A stretch of 64,000 nt of DNA from the NCBI GenBank assembly GCA_033238645.1, contig BQXR01000001.1:62001-126000 (forward strand), in the 5' to 3' direction. Source of the DNA: Thiomicrorhabdus sp033238645. Its GTDB lineage: Bacteria > Pseudomonadota > Gammaproteobacteria > Thiomicrospirales > Thiomicrospiraceae. The position numbers and the translations under genes are program-made. Shown piece after piece: positions 51,179 through 60,180 of this stretch (positions within the stretch are counted from its first letter, which is position 1; every line of letters begins with the position of its first letter). The notes below the pieces were generated by a model, which saw only the letters and a list, made by a program, of their open reading frames with translations, had not been told where the DNA came from and searched no databases.

Positions 51179-52515
51179 GTATCGCAAAAATTTTAGTCGT
51201 TGAAGATGATATGGAGTTGCAAGAAGCACTAGTTGATACCTTGAGCTTAAATGAGTTTGAAGTCATTAGTGTAAGTTGTGCAGAGGATGCTTTGGTTGCT
51301 TTAGACGATGATATTGGTATGGTGTTCAGTGATATCCGAATGGATGGTATGGATGGTTACACTTTAATGACCAGGATTAGAGCAATTAAACCCTATTTAC
51401 CTATTGTTCTGATGACTGCTTATGGAACCATTGAGCAAGCTGTTAATGCTATGAAAGCAGGGGCTGTTGATTATATTGTTAAGCCTTTTGAAGCGGGCGT
51501 TCTGGTTGAGAAGGCCAAGATTTATTTTAATCGTGATGCATCTCGAGAAGATGATTTTGTTGTGGTTGATTCAGTAACTCAACAGTTAAAGACGATGGCT
51601 AAAAAAGTCGCAGAAAGTGAGGCTTCTATTATGATTAGTGGTGAAAGTGGTACTGGTAAAGAGGTACTAGCTCGCTATATTCATAGTCAGTCAAAACGTT
51701 CTAATCAGCCGTTTGTGGCGATTAACTGTGCAGCGATTCCTGAAAGTATGTTAGAAGCGATGCTGTTTGGTTATGAGAAGGGTGCATTTACGGGTGCAGC
51801 TAAATCAATGCCAGGAAAATTTGAACAAGCTCAAGGCGGAACCATCTTTCTCGATGAAATCGGTGAAATGAAAACTGAGTTACAAGCTAAATTGCTCAGA
51901 GTTATTCAAGAAAAAGAAGTTGAGCGTATTGGTAGTACCAGACAGATAAATTTAGATATTCGTGTACTTAGTGCATCAAATGTAGATATGAAAAGTGCGA
52001 TTAAAACGGGTGATTTTAGAGAGGATCTTTTCTATCGCCTGAATGTATTTCCGATGCACCTACCTCCGTTAAGAGAGCGACCAAGAGATATAGCGGCAAT
52101 AACGGAGCGCTTATTGTATCGACACTGTGGCACAAGCAGAGTTGAGCCAATGGTGTCTGCTCAGGCTTTAAGGCGGTTAATTCAATATAGCTGGCCTGGT
52201 AATATTAGAGAGTTAGATAATGTTATTCAGAGAGCGTTAGTTCTGATGTCTGGTGACACCATTCAAGAGCAAGATATCTTTCTAGATAATGATTGTGCTC
52301 CTGAAGTGGCGGTCAGAAATACGGTCCAATCTTCTGTGGGTTCAGAGCAGGGGGGGGGGCTGGACTTAAAGGCGCGTGAAACTAACCTGATTTTGGAAAC
52401 GCTCAGACATAACGGTGGGCATCGACAAAAAACGGCAGAGGTATTAAATATAAGTCCCAGAACTCTGCGCTATAAGCTGGCCAAACTAAAGGAACAAGGT
52501 GTCGAAGTTCCTTAG
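51175..52515 (+). CDS. flrC: FlrC/FleR-like response regulator, sigma-54 activator
   Basis: Receiver domain (about 5-120) with phospho-acceptor D53 (FSDIRMDGMDGY), AAA+ domain with Walker A around 156-163, GAFTGA (YEKGAFTGA), Walker B IFLDEIGE, REDLFYRLN, then a linker and Fis-type DNA-binding helices (GGHRQKTAEVLNISPRTLRYKL). 446 residues, usual length. Phosphorylated by FlrB. A ten-G run (52350-52359) coding for Gly393-Gly395 lies in the linker. It would activate the class III operons whose sigma-54 promoters are in this window. Confidence 0.93.
   Translation: MSIAKILVVEDDMELQEALVDTLSLNEFEVISVSCAEDALVALDDDIGMVFSDIRMDGMDGYTLMTRIRAIKPYLPIVLMTAYGTIEQAVNAMKAGAVDYIVKPFEAGVLVEKAKIYFNRDASREDDFVVVDSVTQQLKTMAKKVAESEASIMISGESGTGKEVLARYIHSQSKRSNQPFVAINCAAIPESMLEAMLFGYEKGAFTGAAKSMPGKFEQAQGGTIFLDEIGEMKTELQAKLLRVIQEKEVERIGSTRQINLDIRVLSASNVDMKSAIKTGDFREDLFYRLNVFPMHLPPLRERPRDIAAITERLLYRHCGTSRVEPMVSAQALRRLIQYSWPGNIRELDNVIQRALVLMSGDTIQEQDIFLDNDCAPEVAVRNTVQSSVGSEQGGGLDLKARETNLILETLRHNGGHRQKTAEVLNISPRTLRYKLAKLKEQGVEVP
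52345..52359 (-). repeat. C-run motif, inverted copy in flrC
   Basis: GAGCA then ten G, the reverse complement of C10-TGCTC. It is read as Glu-Gln-Gly-Gly-Gly, a different frame from the pepN and fliK copies. A slip of one base would remove the DNA-binding helices. Confidence 0.8.
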
Positions 52516-52557
52516 AATATTTTATGATTATTTAGAGTGAGTAATTGACTGATGGTG

Positions 52558-52575
52558 TTGGCATATCAATTGCTG
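52558..52575 (+). promoter_or_regulatory. Sigma-54 promoter of fliEFGHIJ
   Basis: TTGGCATATCAATTGCTG: GG 52560-52561, GC 52572-52573, with the TTGGCA and TTGCT of the consensus. Start near 52585, 74 bases before fliE. Confidence 0.83.
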
Positions 52576-52658
52576 TTTATAATTCGTTAACTATGTGATA
52601 ATAAGCACAGTGCAACATAATTTTAGATACGCTTTTATTATTGGGGTCTCGGGCTGTA

Positions 52659-52997
52659 ATGAATCAGATTGATACACAAAGTTTAATGTTACAAATGCGA
52701 TCACTGGCAGCTCAAGCTGAGTCAAAGCCAATTGATTCAGTTACTGGTGTCGAACAGTCTGGCCAGGCTGAGGCGGGGAATTTTGCCGCTTTACTGGCAA
52801 AATCTGTCGATTCGGTAACCGCTGAGCAGCATAAGTCTGGTGATATGAAAAAAGCTTTTGAAAAAGGTGATCCTGATGTGGAGCTGTCTGAAGTAATGTT
52901 GCAGGTACAAAAAGCGAGCTTGTCTTTTCAAGCAATGACTCAGGTTCGTAATAAGCTAGTAGAAGCTTATAAAACTGTTATTAATATGCCTTTATAG
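52659..52997 (+). CDS. fliE: FliE, hook-basal body protein
   Basis: Adapter between the MS ring and rod. Start at ATG 52659, because the family begins with M-N-x-I-D-T-Q-S (MNQIDTQSLMLQMRSLAAQA); a TTG six codons upstream is unlikely. C-terminal LSEVMLQVQKASLSFQAMTQVRNKLVEAYKTVINMPL is typical. 112 residues. First gene of the fli operon. Confidence 0.94.
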   Translation: MNQIDTQSLMLQMRSLAAQAESKPIDSVTGVEQSGQAEAGNFAALLAKSVDSVTAEQHKSGDMKKAFEKGDPDVELSEVMLQVQKASLSFQAMTQVRNKLVEAYKTVINMPL

Positions 52998-53060
52998 TTT
53001 TAGAACATATGCAAGACTAAATATGTATGCCCTTATTATTAGAGTAGAAGAAGACTGACA

Positions 53061-54749
53061 ATGGCCGAACAGCAAGCCTCTATAAACAATACCCTCAATA
53101 CTGAGCCTCCTGCGTCCGCAGGCTCAACATTAGTAAATAATTTAACCTCTTTGACTGTGGCAAAGCAAGTAAGCTTGGTCATCGCTTTAGCCGCAACAGT
53201 AGCACTTGTTGTCGGGCTTTTTCTTTGGTCTCAAACCAAACCCTTAACTCTTCTTTTTGGTAATGTCGATCCAAAAGACATGAATGAGATTATACAAACG
53301 CTTGAGCAGCAGCAGATTGATTATGAAATTGATCGAGCTGGTGGTGGTATTTTAGTCCCCTCTGAACAGGTTCACTCCTTGCGAATTAAGTTAGCAGCAG
53401 CAGGCTATCCCAAAGAAGCTGCAACAGGTTATCAATTGCTGGATATCGAACAAGGTTTTGGTATCTCTCAGTTTAAGGAAACAACCCGCTATCATCGGGC
53501 TTTAGAGGGTGAATTAGCAAAATCAGTCGCCTCCTTAAACTCAGTAAAGTCTGCCAGAGTTATGCTTGGTCTTCCTAAGCGTTCTGTTTTTGTTAGAAAG
53601 CAGCAAAAACCGTCGGCATCTGTTGTGGTTAAGCTCTATCCTGGAGGTTCACTAAATGAAGAGCAAGTGAATGCGATTGTTTATATGGTTGCTTCAAGTG
53701 TACCGAATATGGATGCTAAGTCTGTTACGGTAGTGGATCAAAGAGGTAATCTTCTAACAGGTGATATATCCCATACCGGGATGAATATGAGTATGAAGCA
53801 GCTTGATTATACTCGCACGGTTGAAGAAACATTATCAAGCCGAGTTGTTATGTTGCTCTCGCCAATTGTTGGTGGAAATGACAAAGTGCGTGCACAAGTG
53901 ACAGCCGAATTAGATTTTACTCAGCAAGAGCAAACACGTGAAAATTATGAACCCGATCCCGCAGCAGTTCGCTCTGAACAGGCGGTTAAAGAGATTAATC
54001 GTAGCGAAGGGCCGGCAGGTGTTCCTGGTGCTTTAACAAATCAACCTCCTAGAGCAGGTTTGGCACCCGAAGAAGGTTTTGGTACAACAAATGATCCTAA
54101 TCTAAAAAACTTAAGTGAAAAGAAAACAGTTAACTATGAGTTAGATCGTACGATTAGTCATATTAAAAACTCAGTTGGGAATATTGTACGTTTATCTGTC
54201 GCAGTTGTTTTGGATGATAAATCAAGTTTAGATGAGGCTGGCGAGCTTGTTCGTACTCCGTTAACCGATGAAGAGTTAGAGCGTTTCCGACGCTTAGTTA
54301 GTGATACGGTTGCACTAGATGAGGCACGAGGGGATACTTTAAGTCTTGTGAATGCATCTTTTGTTGCTGAAATTCCAGAGGTATATGAAGAAACGCCCAT
54401 CTGGCAAGAGTCATGGTTTTTGGACATAGTTAAACAGTTGTTAGCTGGTATTGCTGTTTTAGTTATTATCTTGGGGGTTATTCGCCCTCTTCTAAGGGAT
54501 CTGTTCTCAACTGAAAAGAGTTATCTGGAGTATCCAGAAAATGTTGTAGAAGATGATATCAAGCTTGAAGGTGCTGATGAAATATCTCAGGCACTAGATC
54601 AAATGAATGATGAAATTGAAGAGGTTGCAGCTGAGGCTGAGGCTGACAGTTCAGAAGATAATGATGCATTGACAGCGGTTAAAGCGCTCGTTGCTAATGA
54701 TCCGAAGATTGCTGCCCATGTGCTTAAACAGTGGATGGCAGGAGAGTAG
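53061..54749 (+). CDS. fliF: FliF, MS-ring protein
   Basis: Inner-membrane ring that carries the basal body. 562 residues. Two membrane segments (about 36-54, VSLVIALAATVALVVGLFLW, and about 456-476, LLAGIAVLVIILGVIRPLL). YscJ-like domain with DYEIDRAGGGILVPSEQVHSLRIKLAAAGYP, FGISQFKETTRYHRALEGELAKSV and the FliF-specific SVTVVDQRGNLLT. The next gene starts two bases after its stop. Confidence 0.96.
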   Translation: MAEQQASINNTLNTEPPASAGSTLVNNLTSLTVAKQVSLVIALAATVALVVGLFLWSQTKPLTLLFGNVDPKDMNEIIQTLEQQQIDYEIDRAGGGILVPSEQVHSLRIKLAAAGYPKEAATGYQLLDIEQGFGISQFKETTRYHRALEGELAKSVASLNSVKSARVMLGLPKRSVFVRKQQKPSASVVVKLYPGGSLNEEQVNAIVYMVASSVPNMDAKSVTVVDQRGNLLTGDISHTGMNMSMKQLDYTRTVEETLSSRVVMLLSPIVGGNDKVRAQVTAELDFTQQEQTRENYEPDPAAVRSEQAVKEINRSEGPAGVPGALTNQPPRAGLAPEEGFGTTNDPNLKNLSEKKTVNYELDRTISHIKNSVGNIVRLSVAVVLDDKSSLDEAGELVRTPLTDEELERFRRLVSDTVALDEARGDTLSLVNASFVAEIPEVYEETPIWQESWFLDIVKQLLAGIAVLVIILGVIRPLLRDLFSTEKSYLEYPENVVEDDIKLEGADEISQALDQMNDEIEEVAAEAEADSSEDNDALTAVKALVANDPKIAAHVLKQWMAGE

Positions 54750-54751
54750 AT

Positions 54752-55768
54752 ATGGCTGGTTCAGAGAATGAAAAAACTATAAAAAATATTCCATCTATGG
54801 ATAAGGCTGCAATTCTTTTACTCTCTTTAGGGAAAGACGCTGCAGCAGAAATTCTAAAGCATATGAATCCAAGAGAAGTTCAGAAAATTGGTTCTGCGAT
54901 GACCTCCATTGAGAGTGTCTCTCATGCGGATATAAAGGTTGTGATGCAGTCATTTTTAAATGAGTTGGGTGACGATGCATTAGGGCTGGACCCTAGTGAG
55001 TTTGCACAATCATTGATGGCAGATGCGCTTGGTGATAGCGGTGGACACTTGATGGATGCAGCTTTGCTAGGTGATCAGGTTAAAGGCTTGGAAGCTTTGA
55101 AGTGGCAGCATCCTTCAACCATCTCAAATATGTTGCGTAATGAACATCCTCAGGTGGTTGCAATTGTTCTCTCCTATTTTGACTCAGACCAAGCAGCTGA
55201 AGTACTTAGGGGAATTCCAGAAAGATTTCAAGCGGAGGTTGTTTATCGTATCGCAACACTAACAACAATTCAGCCTAGAGCACTATTTGATTTAAATAGT
55301 GTTTTAGAGAATGCTTCCAGTGATGGTGAAGGTGGTAAATTAGCAACGATTGGTGGAGAGAAACGAGCAGCCGAGATATTGAACCTTGTTGGCAGCGGTG
55401 TTGATACCAGAATTCTCGATGATATCGCAATTGAACACGAAGAGACGAGTAAAAATATTCAGGATAAGATGTTTGTCTTTGAAGATATTGAAGGCATTGA
55501 TGATCGTGGTATTCAAAGCATTGTTGCTGAAGTACCGAGTGATGTACTTGTGGTTGCGCTTAAAGGGGCGGATGCGGATCTTAAAGAGAAGTTCTTGGGC
55601 AACCTGTCAAAACGTCAAGCTGATATTATGCGTGATGACCTAGAAACAGGGCCACCAGTTAAATTAAGTGCTGTTGAAGAGGCGCAAAGAACTATTATTC
55701 AAACCGTTAGACGTTTGGCCGATGAGGATAAAGTTATGATGCCAGGTGGTGGAGAGGAGTTCTTGTAA
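54752..55768 (+). CDS. fliG: FliG, rotor switch protein
   Basis: C-ring protein that touches MotA. Start at 54752 with GGAGAG before it, since the ORF could extend seven codons upstream into fliF. N-terminal AAILLLSLGKDAAAEILKHM, middle EHPQVVAIVLSYFDSDQAAEVL, C-terminal torque domain FEDIEGIDDRGIQSIVAEVPSDVL with charged residues (KEKF, RRLAD). 338 residues. fliH begins directly at its stop. Confidence 0.96.
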   Translation: MAGSENEKTIKNIPSMDKAAILLLSLGKDAAAEILKHMNPREVQKIGSAMTSIESVSHADIKVVMQSFLNELGDDALGLDPSEFAQSLMADALGDSGGHLMDAALLGDQVKGLEALKWQHPSTISNMLRNEHPQVVAIVLSYFDSDQAAEVLRGIPERFQAEVVYRIATLTTIQPRALFDLNSVLENASSDGEGGKLATIGGEKRAAEILNLVGSGVDTRILDDIAIEHEETSKNIQDKMFVFEDIEGIDDRGIQSIVAEVPSDVLVVALKGADADLKEKFLGNLSKRQADIMRDDLETGPPVKLSAVEEAQRTIIQTVRRLADEDKVMMPGGGEEFL

Positions 55769-56530
55769 GTGTGTGATCCAACGTTACAGACAGAGGATCA
55801 AGTTAAAGAGACTGTGATCACAAAGTTAATCTCATCTAAAGAGTCTTCACTACCTGTTGCGCAAGCTTGGCAGTTAAATAATTTTGATCAACATGATGAC
55901 TCTGAAGAAGTTGCGCTTACTGAGCGCGTTGATCGTGCCGTTAAAAATAAAATAGAGCCTGAGCTAAAGAAGCAGGCAGAGTTACTTAAAAAAGAGGCAT
56001 ATGATTCTGCTTTTCAACAGGGATATGAAGCGGGTCTTTTATCTGGTTCAGAAGAGGGTAAGGCAGAAGCGATAGAGGCAGAAGCACTTGCTCAAAAAGC
56101 TATTTTGGAACCCCTGCTTGAGCAGATTTCTCAGCTTATCTCAGGAATGGAAGGCCCATATAAAGATATTCAAGATCAGATCCTATCTGAATTGGTCGAT
56201 CTTGCCCTTCATGTTGCTCATGAAGTTACTGGTAAAGTGATTTCTGATGAGAGAGAGTGGATCTTAAATGCGGTTCAGCAAGCTGTTCAGGTTCTGCCTG
56301 ATGATAAAGAAGCCTTTCAGGTTGAGTTACACCCTGATGATATTACTCTACTTGAGGCGCTTTCAACAGATTTACCTACATCCTTTCATATCAAGGTAAA
56401 CGCAGAGCTAACGCCTGGTACCTGTATGGTTTTACAGGGTCATGCATCTGTCTTGAATAGTTGGCAAGAGCGGTTTAATGAAGTTTCCGAAGAACTGAAG
56501 TCTAAAGTTATGCCTGCTAATGCCAGTTAG
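55769..56530 (+). CDS. fliH: FliH, export ATPase regulator
   Basis: Stator-like regulator of FliI. Begins with GTG right after the fliG stop; the ribosome site GAGGAG lies within fliG. Long acidic N-terminus, a helical coiled coil in about 65-115 (AYDSAFQQGYEAGLLSGSEEGKAEA), and a C-terminal half with QILSELVDLALHVAHEVTGKVI and VELHPDDITLLEAL. 253 residues. The G-x3-G type repeats typical of FliH are seen in GYEAGLLSG. Confidence 0.9.
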   Translation: MCDPTLQTEDQVKETVITKLISSKESSLPVAQAWQLNNFDQHDDSEEVALTERVDRAVKNKIEPELKKQAELLKKEAYDSAFQQGYEAGLLSGSEEGKAEAIEAEALAQKAILEPLLEQISQLISGMEGPYKDIQDQILSELVDLALHVAHEVTGKVISDEREWILNAVQQAVQVLPDDKEAFQVELHPDDITLLEALSTDLPTSFHIKVNAELTPGTCMVLQGHASVLNSWQERFNEVSEELKSKVMPANAS

Positions 56531-56571
56531 TTACTTAATACCTGCGTTTGTTTAATGGTTAGGTGGAAATA

Positions 56572-57915
56572 ATGAGTCTAAAGCAGGCATTTAATCAATC
56601 TATTGCTGATCAGCTAAATCAACTCTCATCTACAGTCTCGTCCCCTCAAAAGTTACAAGTTGCTGGTCGTTTGGTTCGAATGGTCGGCATGACGCTGGAG
56701 GTTGTGGGAACTTACGCCCCTATTGGTTCTCGATGCCAAATCCTTAATGATAATCAACCACCTATTGAAGCTGAAGTTATTGGCTTTCAGGATGATCGAT
56801 TGTATCTTATGCCGATTGGTGATACGCATGGTTTAGCCCCTAATGCCCGTGTTCTGTCTGTTCCAGGAGGGATTAAAGTCGGTGTTGGAATGAGTATGCT
56901 TGGTCGTGTTGTTAACGGATCAGGCCTGCCTCTAGATGACCTTGGGCCTATAGAGGTTGAAAAGTTTGTCCCCTTGGCCGGAAAGCGAATTAACCCTTTG
57001 ACTCGAGATGCCATTACTGAGGTACTGGATGTTGGCGTAAAGGCCATTAATGGTCTTTTGACATTGGGTAAAGGTCAACGTGTTGGTTTAATGGCTGGTA
57101 CTGGTGTGGGTAAAAGTGTTTTACTGGGAATGATGACTCGCTATACGAGTGCAGATATCGTTGTCGTTGGGCTAATTGGAGAGCGTGGCCGAGAGGTAAA
57201 TGATTTTGTTCGTAATAACCTAGGTGAAGAGGGCTTAAAGCGATCTGTTGTTGTTGCGACGCCAGCAGATGATCCACCACTGATGCGTTTACATGGAGCA
57301 ATGTTGGCTACGGCTATTGCTGAATATTTTCGTGATCAAGGCCTGAATGTTCTTTTATTGATGGATTCTTTAACCCGATTTGCACAAGCGCAAAGAGAGA
57401 TTGCTTTAGCGGTGGGTGAGCCACCAGCAAGTAAGGGCTATCCCCCTTCTGTTTTTGCTAAGCTGCCTCAACTGGTTGAGCGCGCTGGAAATGGGAGTGT
57501 AGGCTCGGGTTCTATCACGGCAATCTATACTGTTCTGGCAGAGGGTGATGATCAATCTGACCCCGTTGTTGATTCTGCACGAGGGGTGCTAGATGGGCAT
57601 ATTGTCCTTTCACGAGAAATTGCTGATAGTGGTCGTTATCCTGCGATAGATGTTGAGTCTTCTGTGAGTCGAGTGATGGTTGATATTGCATCAGATAGAC
57701 AATTAAAATTAGCTAGAGCTTTTAAGCAGCTCTACTCTAGTTATCAGCAAAATAGAGATTTAATTAGTGTGGGAGCCTACCGTAAGGGGACTGATCAGAT
57801 GATCGATTTGGCGATTGAAAAGCACACTGATTTGAACAACTATTTATCACAAGAAATTTCTGAGAGTTTTTCATTAGAAGCTTCTATAAGCGCTTTAAAT
57901 AAAACCTTGATCTAG
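56572..57915 (+). CDS. fliI: FliI, flagellar export ATPase
   Basis: F1-beta-like hexameric ATPase of the type III export system. Walker A MAGTGVGKSVL (G176-S182), Walker B LNVLLLMDSLTRFAQAQREIALAVGEPP, and the family's GYPPSVFAKLPQLVERAG. Start at 56572, with AGGTGGAA before it, in place of a GTG three codons upstream. 447 residues, usual. Confidence 0.96.
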   Translation: MSLKQAFNQSIADQLNQLSSTVSSPQKLQVAGRLVRMVGMTLEVVGTYAPIGSRCQILNDNQPPIEAEVIGFQDDRLYLMPIGDTHGLAPNARVLSVPGGIKVGVGMSMLGRVVNGSGLPLDDLGPIEVEKFVPLAGKRINPLTRDAITEVLDVGVKAINGLLTLGKGQRVGLMAGTGVGKSVLLGMMTRYTSADIVVVGLIGERGREVNDFVRNNLGEEGLKRSVVVATPADDPPLMRLHGAMLATAIAEYFRDQGLNVLLLMDSLTRFAQAQREIALAVGEPPASKGYPPSVFAKLPQLVERAGNGSVGSGSITAIYTVLAEGDDQSDPVVDSARGVLDGHIVLSREIADSGRYPAIDVESSVSRVMVDIASDRQLKLARAFKQLYSSYQQNRDLISVGAYRKGTDQMIDLAIEKHTDLNNYLSQEISESFSLEASISALNKTLI

Positions 57916-57967
57916 GCTATTATCTGAATATCCAAACTGTCCTTCCTGCTAAATTAAAGAGAGAAAT

Positions 57968-58417
57968 ATGTCTTCAAGAATGGATAGAGTGCTCAAATTA
58001 ATTGAGTTAGCTGAGATTGAGATGGATAAAGCAGCAAAGACTCTTGGCGCGGTACAAGAGCAGCATATTCAAGCGCAAAATCAATTAGTGTCTCTGCAAA
58101 CGTATGAGCAGGAGTATTCGCAAGCACCTGCTAAAGAGTCTATATCAATGAATATAGTACAGTTACAAACACGACACACTTTTGGTGAGAAGCTTCATCA
58201 GGCAGTCATGACGCAGTCATTTCAAGTTGATGAATTTGCCCATACTATTGAACGAGTCAAGGATAATTGGCTAGAAAAGAGAACTGAAGTAAAATCATTG
58301 CAGTTACTTTTTGATAAGCTGAAGCGGGATAGAGAGGCGCAATTAAATAAGCAAGAACAACGTCTACTGGATGAATTGGCCGCTCAGAAGATGATTTTAG
58401 ATAAAAAAAATAGGTAG
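57968..58417 (+). CDS. fliJ: FliJ, export chaperone escort
   Basis: 149-residue, almost entirely helical and Glu/Gln/Lys-rich protein, beginning MSSRMDRVLKLIELAEIEMDKAAKTLG. FliJ is a coiled-coil protein that binds the FliI ring. Position after fliI and length support this; the sequence itself is weakly conserved in the family. Confidence 0.85.
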   Translation: MSSRMDRVLKLIELAEIEMDKAAKTLGAVQEQHIQAQNQLVSLQTYEQEYSQAPAKESISMNIVQLQTRHTFGEKLHQAVMTQSFQVDEFAHTIERVKDNWLEKRTEVKSLQLLFDKLKRDREAQLNKQEQRLLDELAAQKMILDKKNR

Positions 58418-58429
58418 TCTTGTTAGGTT

Positions 58430-58445
58430 GGGCATGCAAATTGCT
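58430..58445 (+). promoter_or_regulatory. Sigma-54 promoter of fliK-motAB-fliLM
   Basis: TGGGCATGCAAATTGCT: GG 58431-58432, GC 58443-58444. Start near 58456, only about 30 bases before fliK. It splits the fli region into two operons, just after fliJ. Confidence 0.78.
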
Positions 58446-58485
58446 TTTTCATGGTTAAGTAAAATAGCCAGGATGAATATCTAAT

Positions 58486-60171
58486 ATGCTAACAACAACA
58501 CAAATACAGTCATCAGAGCAGCCTGAAACTGGGTTCTTGAATCGTAAGAAAGAGCAGGATTTGCCAGTTAGTTCAGTATTTTCAGATATGTTTTCAATGA
58601 TGAAAACAGCCAGTGATATTGAGGCTTCTGTGGATACTGAAGGTGTAGAGCCTTTTCCTAGTGGATTGCCCGTGAGTTTATTGGCAGGGCTTACAGAAGA
58701 TAAGTTGGCCGAAACTCCTCTAGAGTTAGAAAACGGTTTGCCCTATGGTCTAGCGGGTGAATTTCCTTCAGGCCTGGTACAGGAGTTGCCGCCAGGTTTA
58801 GTTGTTTCTTCTTCTGGGCTTGAAATGAGTGAAGAGCAACCTAATTTAGTGATACCTATGTCAGGAGATAACTTACAAGCTGATTCTGCTGCATTAGATG
58901 CGGTTGATTTAAATGCCAAAGTATTTCGAGCAGGGGGGGGGCAAGAAGTGCCGCCTTCAGGAGTTGAACAATCTTTGCAGGAGTTGGTTAATCAGTTGGC
59001 ATCTAGACCTAAGTCTATATTGACTAGTGACGAGGTTGTGTCAAACAAACTCGAAGTTTCTGAGCTAATAGATGATCAGGAGCTAGGTTTACCAACGTCT
59101 CTTATTGGTACTTCTGACCTATTAGAGGCTCCTGTAGAGCAAGCTTCTTTGGAAGCCTCGAATCTTGGGTTTGGTGAGTCTGAACTTCTAGTTGAAGACA
59201 TAACCTCTGGTCGGCCTAATAATGGCCAAATCCCTCATGAAGCGTATGCGGAAAAAAATTCTGGGGCTGATGCAGTGGAACAGGTTTCTAATGAGGCTAT
59301 AGATGCCGATAAGGCTAAACTAGCCCAAATGAATGTATTGCAAGCCGCTGAGCAGTCAGTTGCTACGGGTGCTGCCGTTGCACCAGTTCAAAATGGACCT
59401 GTATCGGCTGTACAAGCTGTGACACCGTCAAGTAATTCAAATACTCAAGCGGCTTTAAATAGCACCCCGAGCTGGGGGGCTCAGAGTAGTGACGGTCAAC
59501 CTTCTCAAGCTGCTGGACAGCAGTCAGGGCAAAGTGGCCAAAATGGAGAAGGGCAACCTAGTCAACAGCAAGCAATGATGTTTGCTCAAGCTGCACAAGA
59601 AGGAAAAGAGCGAGCGACAGAGCAGCAGCAGGCGGTGAAATTGGTTGATGAAGCGAATACTAAATATGAGATAAGAGATCTTTTAGGGGGGGCAGAAATT
59701 GCCTCTTCTGATCGACGAACTCAGTTACCTTTAGGTTTACAGGCAATTACAGTACCCGTTAGGCACCCGCAATGGGGACAGGCACTTGGGCAGAAAATTG
59801 TCTTTATGGCAAATAACAGTCTTCAGCAGGCTCAGATTACTCTAAATCCCGAGAATCTTGGTAAGATACAGGTTGTTATGAAGCTTGATAAGGATAAGGT
59901 TATGAATGTAACCTTGACTGCTCAGAATGGTACAACGCGTGAAAGCATGGAAAACGCACTACCAAGATTACGTGAAATGTTAGAGCAGGCAGGCATTAAT
60001 TTAGGCTCTGTTGATGTAAGTGAACAAAAACAATTTTCTGAAGAGGCTTCAGGTCAATCTGAGCATAAAACATCTTCAGCAGGTTCAAATTTAGTAGATG
60101 AGGGCTCTCAAGAAGAGAGCTCTCCGTCAATAGTTAAATCAACAGATAGTCTTGTAGACTATTATGTTTAG
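58486..60171 (+). CDS. fliK: FliK, hook-length control protein
   Basis: Exported ruler and switch protein. Long disordered N-terminus (about 1-400) rich in Glu, Ser and Gln, with a curious set of P-x-GL segments (FPSGLPVSLL, LPYGLAGEFPSGL, ELPPGLVV), then the C-terminal Flg_hook domain ITLNPENLGKIQVVMKLDKD and MENALPRLREMLEQAGINLGSVDV. 561 residues. A nine-G run (58933-58941) encodes Gly150-Gly152 in the disordered part; slippage would remove the C-terminal switch domain. A seven-G run follows at 59686. Confidence 0.92.
   Translation: MLTTTQIQSSEQPETGFLNRKKEQDLPVSSVFSDMFSMMKTASDIEASVDTEGVEPFPSGLPVSLLAGLTEDKLAETPLELENGLPYGLAGEFPSGLVQELPPGLVVSSSGLEMSEEQPNLVIPMSGDNLQADSAALDAVDLNAKVFRAGGGQEVPPSGVEQSLQELVNQLASRPKSILTSDEVVSNKLEVSELIDDQELGLPTSLIGTSDLLEAPVEQASLEASNLGFGESELLVEDITSGRPNNGQIPHEAYAEKNSGADAVEQVSNEAIDADKAKLAQMNVLQAAEQSVATGAAVAPVQNGPVSAVQAVTPSSNSNTQAALNSTPSWGAQSSDGQPSQAAGQQSGQSGQNGEGQPSQQQAMMFAQAAQEGKERATEQQQAVKLVDEANTKYEIRDLLGGAEIASSDRRTQLPLGLQAITVPVRHPQWGQALGQKIVFMANNSLQQAQITLNPENLGKIQVVMKLDKDKVMNVTLTAQNGTTRESMENALPRLREMLEQAGINLGSVDVSEQKQFSEEASGQSEHKTSSAGSNLVDEGSQEESSPSIVKSTDSLVDYYV
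58928..58941 (-). repeat. C-run motif, inverted copy in fliK
   Basis: GAGCA then nine G, the reverse complement of C9-TGCTC. Read as Ala-Gly-Gly-Gly. It occurs in a part of FliK that would tolerate change. Confidence 0.8.
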
Positions 60172-60180
60172 GAGCACGAT

